This document shows, in pieces, positions 34,309 through 42,345 of a stretch of 64,000 nt of DNA. The notes beneath the pieces were generated by a model that was given only the letters and a program-made list of their open reading frames with translations, searched no databases and had not been told where the DNA came from. Source of the DNA: Nitrospirillum pindoramense (GTDB lineage Bacteria > Pseudomonadota > Alphaproteobacteria > Azospirillales > Azospirillaceae); assembly GCF_007827955.1 (NCBI RefSeq), contig NZ_VITR01000010.1, positions 221,447 through 285,446 on the forward strand. Direction: 5' to 3'. The translations under genes were made by a program, and so were the position numbers. The first letter of the stretch is position 1, and each line of letters opens with the position of its first letter.

Positions 34309-35379
34309 ATGTCTGACACTTTCCTCAAAATGCTCAAGAAGGGTGTCGGATTGCCGATGCTGGTGGTCGACGCCGTCGATCTGGGGCTGTGCTTGGCGGC
34401 ACCCGTTTTGCCCGGCCGCGCCACCGTCAAGGCCAGCTTCCCCGGCCAGGTCCCACTGGAAGGCGCCCGCCGGGTCGCCGTATTCAATCATTATGACCAG
34501 CGCGGCATCGTCCACGACTACGTCATCTATTTCGTGGCCAAACTGGCGGAGGCTGGCTATGCCGTCATCTTCGCCAGCAACTGCCCCAAGCTGTCGGCCA
34601 AGGAAACCGACAAGGTGCTGCCGCATGTCGCCTGGGTCCTGAAGCGACGCAACATCGGATGGGATTTCGGCGCCTTCAAGGACGCCATCGCCCTGATCCG
34701 CGACCCCGGCGCGTTGGATCAGCTGCTGATCACCAACGACAGTATCTATGGGCCGTTGCAGGACCTGGGCGATGTCATCCGCCAGGCCGATCCAGCGCAG
34801 GCCGGCATCTGGGGCCTGACCGACAGCTGGGACCGCCACTTTCATCTGCAAAGTTATTTTCTCATCTTCCATCAGCCTGTCCTGAAGCACCCCAGCTTCA
34901 CCAAGTTTTGGAACAGGGTGAGGTACTACCGCCGCAAGCGCTGGGTCATTCGCGATTACGAGATCGGGATGACCCGCTTTTTCCTGCGCGCCGGTATTCA
35001 ATGCCGCGCCTTGCTGCCCTATCGAAGCGTGGTTTCCGAGATCGAGAAGCCCCTGAACGAAGCCCTGGACAAGTCGAAGAAAGAGGACGCTGTGATCGAC
35101 ACCCATGGCAACAGCCAAGGGCAGATCATTCCCTATCTGCGGCAGTTGCAGAAAGCCATCAACCAGGGGCGCCCCTTGAACCAGACCCACTACTTCTGGG
35201 ATTACCTGGTGGCGCGCAAGGCCAGCCCCTTCATCAAGCGCGACCTGCTGCAGCGCAACCCCGTGGGCATTCCGTGCGTCCAGCGCTGGGAAGAGGTCAT
35301 TCGCGCGTCCTCTTCCTCCTATGACACCAGCCTGATCCTGCATCACCTGCAATTGTCGATGCGCAACCGGGTGCATTGA
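34309..35379 (+). CDS. RgpF-like (rhamnan synthesis F) glycan-synthesis protein, copy 2
   Basis: 356 residues, collinear with copy 1: ARRVAVFNHYDQRGIVHDYVIYFVAKLAEAGYAVIFASN, KRRNIGWDFGAFKDAI, LLITNDSIYGPLQDL, GLTDSWDRHFHLQSYFLIFHQ and THYFWDYLVARKASPFIKRDLLQRNPVGIPCVQRWEEV. A short hydrophobic stretch near residues 12-35 (VGLPMLVVDAVDLGLCLAAPVL) might be a weak membrane association. The ATG has GGGGGAA 13 nt upstream. Its end is 40 nt from the convergent Sel1-repeat gene. Probably acts with copy 1 on one surface glycan; sugar specificity unknown. Confidence 0.82.
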   Translation: MSDTFLKMLKKGVGLPMLVVDAVDLGLCLAAPVLPGRATVKASFPGQVPLEGARRVAVFNHYDQRGIVHDYVIYFVAKLAEAGYAVIFASNCPKLSAKETDKVLPHVAWVLKRRNIGWDFGAFKDAIALIRDPGALDQLLITNDSIYGPLQDLGDVIRQADPAQAGIWGLTDSWDRHFHLQSYFLIFHQPVLKHPSFTKFWNRVRYYRRKRWVIRDYEIGMTRFFLRAGIQCRALLPYRSVVSEIEKPLNEALDKSKKEDAVIDTHGNSQGQIIPYLRQLQKAINQGRPLNQTHYFWDYLVARKASPFIKRDLLQRNPVGIPCVQRWEEVIRASSSSYDTSLILHHLQLSMRNRVH

Positions 35380-35419
35380 GTCCCCGTCAGCGAGCCCCCA
35401 TCAGCGAGCCCCGTCCGCG

Positions 35420-37087
35420 CTACCGGACAGCCCCCTGGAAGGCGCGCGCCTCCAGCGCCGCGACGACTTGCGGTCCGTGTGGGTCCCCCGCCTCCACCGC
35501 GCGGCGAGCCCAGGTCAGGGCCGTTTCCAGCGCCGCGGGGCCGTCGTGGCTGGCGATCAACTCGGCCATGGAACTCATGGCCTCGCCGCTGCCGGCAGTA
35601 GCGGCACGGTCCAAAAAGGCCCTGGCCTCCGCGACGGCGACAGCAGTGTCGCCCCCCTGCTCCCCGGTCAGCAGCATACGCGCCAGGTTCACTTGCGCGG
35701 GCACATGCCCTTGCTGTGCCGCACGGCGTGTCCATGATAGCGCCGCGCCGATGTCGTGCGGCAAGCCAACGCCGGTGGCGTGGGCACGCCCCACCCGGAA
35801 CTGAGCGGAGGCGCTGCCCCGTTCAGCGGCCTCGACGTAGAGGCGCATGGCATGCGCCTCGTCCTTATCCAAGCCGTGGCCGTGGTAATGCAAAACGCCC
35901 AGGTTGTAGAGGGCGTCGGCATCGCCGGCATCGGCAGCCCGGCGGAAATACCCGGCGGCCTTGGCGTAGTCTTGGGGAACCCCGTCGCCCCCCAAGTGAC
36001 AAATCCCGAGGCGAAACAGGGCGGGCGCAAAACCAGCGTCGGCCGACCTGGCAAACCATCGCACCGCCTCGAACATATCCTTGGGTACGCCACGGCCGTC
36101 CACATAGGCCAGGCCCAGGGCCATCTGGGCCCCGGCGTGGTTGCGGTCGGCGGCCGCCTGGTACCATTGCGCGGCCTCGACATCGCTGGGAACGCGGGCC
36201 AAACGCCCCGCATGCAAATCCCCCAGCAGCGCCATGGAATCGACGTCCCCCTTGATGGCGGCGCGGCGCAGCCAGGTTTCCGCCTGCGCCCCATCCCGCG
36301 GCAGGTTTTGTCCGCGCATATACATCACCCCCAAGGCCCGCTGGGCCCCAGGGACTTGGAGGTCCGCCGCTTGTCTCATGGTGGCTAAGGCCCGCTCAAG
36401 GTCAGGCGCCGTGCCTTCCCCCAGCAACAGCGCCATGGCCAGGTAATAGATGGCGGTGGGATTGCCGGCCGCGGCCGCCTCCTCGTACAGGCGCACGGCG
36501 CCGGCCGCGTCCTTTTCCCCCAAGTCGCCATTGGCCAGGATCATGGCCAAGCCAACCTTGGCCCCGTGGTTGCCGGTTTCGGCGGCCCGGCGATACCATT
36601 CGGCGGCCCGCACAGGATCAGCGTCCGCGCCGCTGCGCCTGGACAGCAGCCAACCCAGCAGCACCTGGGCCTCGACATGCCCCTGTTGCGCCGCTTTCTC
36701 GGACCAGAAACGAGCCTGTCCGATATCAATGGGCAGGTGGAAGACACCCCTATCGTCGCCCTCCTCGGGCGGACGCCCCAGGCCATTGGCGTAAAGCGCC
36801 CCGAGACGCGCCTGGGCATCGGCACTGCCTGCCTCCGCCGCGGCGGTGATCCACCGTATCGCCGCCGCGCCATCGGGAAGGACACCACGCCCCTGCATCA
36901 GGGCGTCGGCCAATTCCAGCATGGCCTCGATCGAACCGCCCCGGGCAGCGGCAACCAGCGCGCGGGCCGCCGCGACGAGGTCGCCGCGGTCGGCCAAGCG
37001 ACGGGCCATAGCCAGTGACCACTCGGCGGATGATCGCCCAATCCGCCAGGTGACCGCCCGATCAATCAGCGTCGAAAAGCCGGCCAT
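35420..37087 (-). CDS. Sel1-repeat protein
   Basis: 555 residues. From about residue 50 to 530 it is a string of about 12 Sel1-like TPR repeats of 36 or more residues, with the pattern A-x-x-x-L-G-x-x-Y/H-x-x-G-x-G-V-x-x-D-x-x-x-A-x-x-W/Y-x-x-x-A-A. Clear examples are AQMALGLAYVDGRGVPKDMFEAVRWF and ALYNLGVLHYHGHGLDKDEAHAMRLY. No signal peptide is evident, so it should be cytosolic. Such solenoids act as scaffolds. It lies 37 nt downstream of the HlyD-like gene on the same strand, so it is likely a third gene of the type I secretion operon, perhaps an assembly or substrate adaptor. Confidence 0.85.
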   Translation of the reverse strand: MAGFSTLIDRAVTWRIGRSSAEWSLAMARRLADRGDLVAAARALVAAARGGSIEAMLELADALMQGRGVLPDGAAAIRWITAAAEAGSADAQARLGALYANGLGRPPEEGDDRGVFHLPIDIGQARFWSEKAAQQGHVEAQVLLGWLLSRRSGADADPVRAAEWYRRAAETGNHGAKVGLAMILANGDLGEKDAAGAVRLYEEAAAAGNPTAIYYLAMALLLGEGTAPDLERALATMRQAADLQVPGAQRALGVMYMRGQNLPRDGAQAETWLRRAAIKGDVDSMALLGDLHAGRLARVPSDVEAAQWYQAAADRNHAGAQMALGLAYVDGRGVPKDMFEAVRWFARSADAGFAPALFRLGICHLGGDGVPQDYAKAAGYFRRAADAGDADALYNLGVLHYHGHGLDKDEAHAMRLYVEAAERGSASAQFRVGRAHATGVGLPHDIGAALSWTRRAAQQGHVPAQVNLARMLLTGEQGGDTAVAVAEARAFLDRAATAGSGEAMSSMAELIASHDGPAALETALTWARRAVEAGDPHGPQVVAALEARAFQGAVR

Positions 37088-37124
37088 GATCCATCGCGCG
37101 TCAAGTTGGACACCGGGATGCCGC

Positions 37125-38492
37125 TCAAGGCTCGCGCATTCCCTCGGACGCCTGCCGCAGCACCGTTTCCATCAGGTACATCAGGATGGTCCGCCGGCCA
37201 ACCATGATGTCGGCGTTCAACGGCATGCCCGGGATGAGGTGCACGCCCTCACTGCCGATATTGTGCAGCTTCACCTCCGTGATCTCGACGCGCCCCCGGA
37301 AGAAGCGGCGCGACGTCGGCTGGCCATTATCCTGCCGGGTGAAGCTGTCGTCGCTGATGCTGCGCAGGACGCCCTTGGCCGTGCCATGCTCAATGAAGCG
37401 ATAGGCGTCCAGCTTGATCTCGACCTTGTCGCCGATTTTGACGTGGCCCTGGTCGGCGCCGTCCAGGTCGACCTCCGCCTCCAGCGGGGCGTTGGCCGGC
37501 ACCAAGGTAAGCAGCATGTCACCCGTCTTGGCCACGGAGCCGACGGAGATGTCGCCGAGCGACAGGACGGAGGCGTCGTCGATGGCGCGCATCTCCACCA
37601 GATCATTCCGCCGCTCAGCCTTCGACAGGTCGTCCTTGGCCTTCTGCAGATCCGTCCGCTTGCTGGACAGGTCCTGCGCCAGATCCGACTGCCACTGGTG
37701 TTGGAAGGACTCCCGCTCCGACCGCACGGCCTCCAGGTCGTGCGACGCGGTACGCGCCTGCTGTTCGGCGCTGGCCAGGTTCCGCATCATTTCGGTGCGG
37801 CTGTCCTGGGCCAACAGCGTGTTGAGCCGGCTGCCGTATTCCTTCTTTTCCAGCTTGGCGCGCATGTCCTCGATCTCCGAGGTCACGGCGACACGGGACT
37901 TGAAGTACTCCATGTCACGCTGGCTGCGCACCATGGTGGACTGGGCGGACTCAATCTTCTGGTCGTAGTTCGCCAGCTTGGCCTTGTACTCGGCCTGGCG
38001 AGACTGCCAAACCGACAGCTGCAGGGCCGCCTGCGTCGATGGGTTCGGGCCCGGATCGTAGGTCACCCGGGCCTGCTCCGCCTCCAGGCGGGCAACCTCA
38101 GCCGTCAACGACGCCACCTGGTCGCGCAATTGCGAGGCATCGGCCGACGCGAAGGTCGGGTCCAACGTCACCAGCAGGTCGCCCTTCTTCACCTCCTGCC
38201 CCGGCCGAACCAGGATGGAGCGGACGACGGATGTGTCCAGCGGCTGGACCACGATGCTGGGGGTGCGTGACACCACCTTGCCTGGGGCCGTGACCACCTC
38301 GTCCAGTTTCACCACGGAAACCAGGGTGAGGGCCACGGCCACCATGGCCGCTAGGGTATACAGCGTGCCGCGCACCGGCTTGGGGTACGGGGCCCCCACC
38401 ACCGCCGCGATCTCGGACTGGAAGTCGTTGATCGCCTGGGCGACGGCAGCGTCACTCCCGCGGGGCGTCGGGACCAGAGAGCGCACGCTCAT
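37125..38492 (-). CDS. HlyD-family periplasmic adaptor of a type I secretion system
   Basis: About 455 residues. One N-terminal membrane helix (GTLYTLAAMVAVALTLVSVV) is followed by the lipoyl half-motif GKVVSRTPSIVVQPLDTSVVRSILVRPGQEVKKGDLLVTLDPTF. Then comes a long coiled-coil hairpin (about residues 130-300) and the C-terminal beta-barrel with VKIGDKVEIKLDAYRFIEHGTAKGVLRSIS and GMPLNADIMVGRRTILMYLMETVL. This is the membrane-fusion partner of HlyB-like exporters. The start is ATG 38492 (MSVRSL), with GGAG six nt upstream, overlapping the ABC gene by 41 nt. The outer-membrane TolC partner is not in the window. Confidence 0.95.
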   Translation of the reverse strand: MSVRSLVPTPRGSDAAVAQAINDFQSEIAAVVGAPYPKPVRGTLYTLAAMVAVALTLVSVVKLDEVVTAPGKVVSRTPSIVVQPLDTSVVRSILVRPGQEVKKGDLLVTLDPTFASADASQLRDQVASLTAEVARLEAEQARVTYDPGPNPSTQAALQLSVWQSRQAEYKAKLANYDQKIESAQSTMVRSQRDMEYFKSRVAVTSEIEDMRAKLEKKEYGSRLNTLLAQDSRTEMMRNLASAEQQARTASHDLEAVRSERESFQHQWQSDLAQDLSSKRTDLQKAKDDLSKAERRNDLVEMRAIDDASVLSLGDISVGSVAKTGDMLLTLVPANAPLEAEVDLDGADQGHVKIGDKVEIKLDAYRFIEHGTAKGVLRSISDDSFTRQDNGQPTSRRFFRGRVEITEVKLHNIGSEGVHLIPGMPLNADIMVGRRTILMYLMETVLRQASEGMREP

Positions 38493-40701
38493 TGGGAACT
38501 CCGGAAGATTGATGGCGATTTTGCTGGAACCAGAGGTGACGGTAAATATCGCACCGCTGGAGTAATTCTTCATGGGTGCCGACGTCGTAGACCCGTCCGC
38601 GCTCCATGACCACGATCATGTCGCAATCGACCAGCGAGGTCAGACGATGGGAGATGACCACCATCGTCCGGCCTTCGGAAATGCGCGACAAATTGCTGTT
38701 GATGATGGCTTCGCTGTCCGGGTCCAAGGCGCTGGTGGCCTCGTCCAAGATCAGGATGGGAGGATCGACCAAAAGCGCACGGGCGATGGCGATGCGCTGA
38801 CGCTGGCCGCCCGAGATATTGGTTGACCCTTCCGCCAGGTAGGTGTCGTAACCACGCGGCAGGCGCTCGATGAATTCCTCGGCGCCAGCCATGCGGGCCG
38901 CTTCGATGATCTCCTCGAACGAGGCGTCGGCACGGGCGGCGCCAATGTTCTCGCGCACGCTGCCGCTGAACAGGAAATTGTCCTGCAGCACCACACCCAG
39001 GTTGGAGCGCAGATGACTGATGTCCATCTGCCGCAAATCGACACCATCAATCTTTATGAGGCCGTCGTAGTCCTGGTGCAGGCCCTGCAGCAAACGGGTC
39101 AGGGTGGTTTTGCCCGAACCGCTGCGTCCCATCACGCCAACGACGCTGCCCCGTGGGATATCCACCGTGACGCGGTCCAGCGCCTTGTTCTGCGCGCCGG
39201 CGTAGCGGAAGCTGACGTCCTCGAAGCTGATGTGCCCGCGGAAGCGCGGACGCAGCCCATGGTCAGCGCGCAGCTCTTCTGGCGGGATGTTGACGATGGA
39301 GGCGACCTGGCCGATGGCGCCCCGAACCTCCTGCACCTGCTGCAACATGGTGGCGATCTGGACCAGTGGCTGTGTGGCCCGGCTGGCCAGCATGGTGAAG
39401 GCCACCAGGGAGCCGGCCAACGCCGCCTGGTCCGTCGACAACGCGATATAGCAGCCCAGCAGCAGGGTACCGGAATAGGTCAGCTTCTCCAGCGGCTGGA
39501 GGATGGTCTGCGGCTGGTTGGCGATCATCGCCAGATCGCGGTTGGCCTTCACGGCCTGCGCCCCCCGGCTGTCCCAACCGCGCCGCTTGCTCGCCTCCAG
39601 GGCGAGCGACTTGACGGTCCGCATACCGTGGATGGTTTCGATCATGAAGGAATTCTTGCGGGTTTCCGCTTCCACCACCTTGCCATGGTAGCGGCCGATA
39701 ATCGGCATATAGGCGAGCACCACCAGGAACATGATACAGGCGATACCCAGAACCCACAGGCTGAGGGACACGCTCATGAAGAACATGGCGGGGATGATGA
39801 TAATCAGCGTCAGGCTATCGAGCGCGGTACCGAACAGCTGCCCGGTCAAGAAGTTACGGATGCGCCAGATTTCGTTCATGCGGTGATTGATGAGACCCGT
39901 CGGCAGGGATTCGAACACCTCGATGGGCAAGCCCAACAGCCGGTCATAAATGAACGCGGTCAGGCGCCCGTCGATACGGGCGGCTCCCTCCGCCACCAGG
40001 TAGCGGCGCAGCCAGCCGAATGCCGTGTCGAAGATGATGACGAAGCCCACACCACACGCCAGGACCACCAGGGTCGACATGCGCTGGTGCACCAATATCC
40101 GGTCGACAACGACCATATAGGCCAGTGGCGGGACCAGGGCGAACAAGCTCATGATCAGCGCGGCCAAGCCCACATCGCGGAAAATCCGGCGTTCCCGCAG
40201 AACCTCGCCGATCAGCCAGCGCAGGCCGAACAGGCCCCGCTCCTCCTCCTCCGCGTTCTTGGGCTTGATCAGGATGATGTCGCCCGCCCAAATCTCATCC
40301 AGCGCGATCTCATCCACCGGACGGACCTGCGTCGGCGTGGCCGGGTCGCGGACATAGACGATGGGCGGCGAGACGCTGGGCGACACCCCGGTCAGGACCA
40401 AGGCGGTGCCATCTTTCAGGCACAGGATGGCGGGAACCGCGCGGCCCAGGCGCATCAGCTGGCGCCAGGACATGCGCACCGCCCGGGCCTCGAAGCCCTT
40501 CTCATCGGCGGCATGCACCAGGACGGCCCGCTGAACCTCACCCTCGCCGGAAGCGTATGTGCGAACCAGCTGTTCCCGGGACAAGTGGACGCCGTGATGC
40601 TGCGCCACCAGCAGCAGGGCGGTGAGCATCGTGTGATCCACGATGGCCCCATTCATGGTCGAAGAATCTGCGCTCACGTCATCCGCCGTACAGAACCCCA
40701 T
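38452..40701 (-). CDS. HlyB-like type I secretion ABC transporter with C39-like domain
   Basis: 749 residues. Residues 20-140 form a C39-peptidase-like domain, but the catalytic Cys position reads DHTMLTALLLVAQHHG, so it is a non-cleaving CLD as in HlyB. Six membrane helices follow (about residues 175-440). The ATPase has Walker A GRSGSGKTT, Q-loop LQDNFLF, signature NISGGQRQRIAIARAL, Walker B ILILDEATSALD and H-loop VISHRLTSL. It would drive export of an unprocessed substrate with a C-terminal signal. The start is the ATG at 40701; an ATG at 40656 is possible. No RTX substrate is encoded next to it. Confidence 0.95.
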   Translation of the reverse strand: MGFCTADDVSADSSTMNGAIVDHTMLTALLLVAQHHGVHLSREQLVRTYASGEGEVQRAVLVHAADEKGFEARAVRMSWRQLMRLGRAVPAILCLKDGTALVLTGVSPSVSPPIVYVRDPATPTQVRPVDEIALDEIWAGDIILIKPKNAEEEERGLFGLRWLIGEVLRERRIFRDVGLAALIMSLFALVPPLAYMVVVDRILVHQRMSTLVVLACGVGFVIIFDTAFGWLRRYLVAEGAARIDGRLTAFIYDRLLGLPIEVFESLPTGLINHRMNEIWRIRNFLTGQLFGTALDSLTLIIIIPAMFFMSVSLSLWVLGIACIMFLVVLAYMPIIGRYHGKVVEAETRKNSFMIETIHGMRTVKSLALEASKRRGWDSRGAQAVKANRDLAMIANQPQTILQPLEKLTYSGTLLLGCYIALSTDQAALAGSLVAFTMLASRATQPLVQIATMLQQVQEVRGAIGQVASIVNIPPEELRADHGLRPRFRGHISFEDVSFRYAGAQNKALDRVTVDIPRGSVVGVMGRSGSGKTTLTRLLQGLHQDYDGLIKIDGVDLRQMDISHLRSNLGVVLQDNFLFSGSVRENIGAARADASFEEIIEAARMAGAEEFIERLPRGYDTYLAEGSTNISGGQRQRIAIARALLVDPPILILDEATSALDPDSEAIINSNLSRISEGRTMVVISHRLTSLVDCDMIVVMERGRVYDVGTHEELLQRCDIYRHLWFQQNRHQSSGVPNERALSGPDAPRE

Positions 40702-40847
40702 TGTGCCGGCCTGTTCGCCCTGGCGGGCAGGAGCCGGTCCCCCTTTGCGCGCGACCTTAGCGCACTCATAAAAGAAACGGCAAATTCTACATATGGCCCC
40801 CTTGGATTTTCTCGCCGGTTAATGCGTCATTTAAATGAAACAAGGAA

Positions 40848-42086
40848 TTAAACCGCTGGCAGCATAGGGCAGCCAAACTGGGAGAGGGCCTGACGCCAGG
40901 CGGGAACGGCGCGCGAACGGGCGTCGAATCGCGAAACGACGGTTTCCCGCGCCTGGCGGCGCAGCACCGCTGATTGGGGCTGGCGCCCCAACGCCTCCAC
41001 CACCCGGTCCGCCAGCAGCGCCGTATCGAAAAAGGGGAACAACAGGCCGTTCACCCCGTCCCGCACCACCTCCTCCACCGGCGGGGTGGCCGAGGCGACG
41101 ACAACCGCGCCACAGGCCATGGCTTCCAGCATGGACCAGGACAACACGAACGGATAGGTCAGGTAGACATGGGCGCTGGACAGACGCATCAGGTCCAGGA
41201 AGCGGCCATGGTCCACAGGTCCCAGGAAATGGACCCGTCCCGAATCGAGTGACGGCCCAACTTCCGCCATCAAATGATCGCGCCAAGCCCCCCCGCCGGG
41301 GGGTGGCGGGCCATAGCTGACACCATCCCCGCCGGCCACCACCACCTGAGCTGCCGGGCGGCGGCGCAGGATTTCCGGCAGGGCGCGCATGAAGACGTGA
41401 AAGCCGCGATAGGGCTCCAGGTCGCGGGCGGCATAGGTGATGACCTCATCCCCCTGCCGGAGGAGGGTGCCGTCGGGCAGCGAGAAGGCCGGCACGGGTC
41501 CCGGGCGGGCGAGATCCGTGTCGATGCCCTCATGCATTACCCGCAACCGATCGCGGAACGGCGCCGGATGCAAGGCGCGTTGCCATTCGGTGGGACAAAC
41601 ACCCAGATCCGCAGCCTCAAGCCCCAGCAGATTGACGACGTTCAAGGTACGCACCCGGGCCAGGTCGTCCAGGGTGACGGGGTATAGCGGATCGAAACCG
41701 ACGTCCGCGCCACGGCCGTGGTAGTAATATTCAAAGTATCCGACGAGCGGCACGTCCGGCCACAGGTCCTTGAGGTACAGGGTGTCGCCGAAGCCGCAAT
41801 GACCGACGATCAGGTCGGGACGATACCCCTGCTGCGCCATCCCCACCGCATCCCGCAGGGCGCACTGCCCCCGGATGATGTAGTCGGCGGCGTTGCCCAG
41901 GTAGGGGTGGGTGCCCGGGTCCACGGCGGGCATATCCTGGTAAAGGTGGGGTCGCAATCCGGAGACGACCGCCTCCTCCCGCTGCCCCATGCCGCGCAGT
42001 TCCACACGCGCGTCGGCCATCAGCGACCGGGCCAGGGGGCGGAACTGTCCCGGAAAATCCTTGTGCAGCATCAATACGCGAAACAT
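40848..42086 (-). CDS. GT4-family glycosyltransferase
   Basis: 412 residues with a GT-B fold. The N-terminal domain starts MFRVLMLHKDFPGQFRPLARSL. The C-terminal domain has ITYAARDLEPYRGFHVFMRALPEILRRRPAAQVVVAGGDGVSYG, then GRVHFLGPVDHGRFLDLMRLSSAHVYLTYPFVLSWSMLEAMACGAVVVASATPPVEEVVRDGVNGLLFPFFD, containing the E-x7-E-like donor site of GT4 enzymes. No signal peptide. It lies just upstream of the type I secretion operon on the same strand (146 nt gap). Near the RgpF-like pair it probably acts on the same surface glycan, or glycosylates the exported protein. The sugar donor is unknown. Confidence 0.88.
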   Translation of the reverse strand: MFRVLMLHKDFPGQFRPLARSLMADARVELRGMGQREEAVVSGLRPHLYQDMPAVDPGTHPYLGNAADYIIRGQCALRDAVGMAQQGYRPDLIVGHCGFGDTLYLKDLWPDVPLVGYFEYYYHGRGADVGFDPLYPVTLDDLARVRTLNVVNLLGLEAADLGVCPTEWQRALHPAPFRDRLRVMHEGIDTDLARPGPVPAFSLPDGTLLRQGDEVITYAARDLEPYRGFHVFMRALPEILRRRPAAQVVVAGGDGVSYGPPPPGGGAWRDHLMAEVGPSLDSGRVHFLGPVDHGRFLDLMRLSSAHVYLTYPFVLSWSMLEAMACGAVVVASATPPVEEVVRDGVNGLLFPFFDTALLADRVVEALGRQPQSAVLRRQARETVVSRFDARSRAVPAWRQALSQFGCPMLPAV

Positions 42087-42188
42087 GCCCGTCCACTTAC
42101 CCCTGACTGCCTCCGCCGCCCGGCCCAGTCCTCAGCATCCCGGGCGCCGGACCGGGACGGCGCGGCATTGTTGGGGATGGGGCGCCGG

Positions 42189-42264
42189 CTTGTCCACCAC
42201 CGGCATTCTCCGCGGGGTTGGCACCAGTTTGGGTTGGCGCCAGTTCGGGTTGGCGCTGGACAAG
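42189..42264. repeat. 16-bp tandem repeat inside an inverted repeat
   Basis: GGGTTGGCACCAGTTT (42215-42230) is followed directly by GGGTTGGCGCCAGTTC and a diverged third copy starting at 42247. The array is bracketed by CTTGTCCA (42189-42196) and its exact complement TGGACAAG (42257-42264). It occupies the divergent region between the glycosyltransferase and the methyltransferase, so it may influence both promoters. Confidence 0.55.
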
Positions 42265-42345
42265 TCCGCCGGCGCTCGGGCACAACCGAAGCCGATCCGC
42301 GCCAGGGAACCGGGGCGCCGCCTTTCAGCACGGGAATCATCTCGC

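Noticed and set aside
35380..35419. Short direct repeat TCAGCGAGCCCC after the second RgpF-like gene
   Set aside because: Two 12-base copies in a 40-nt convergent gap are most likely slippage, with no structure of a terminator or attachment site.
42215..42262. CRISPR array
   Set aside because: The 16-bp copies abut without spacers and number fewer than three, so this is a tandem repeat.
41989..42345. Upstream extension of the methyltransferase frame
   Set aside because: It would overlap the divergent glycosyltransferase, includes the tandem repeat, and reads as low-complexity Arg/Pro-rich sequence.
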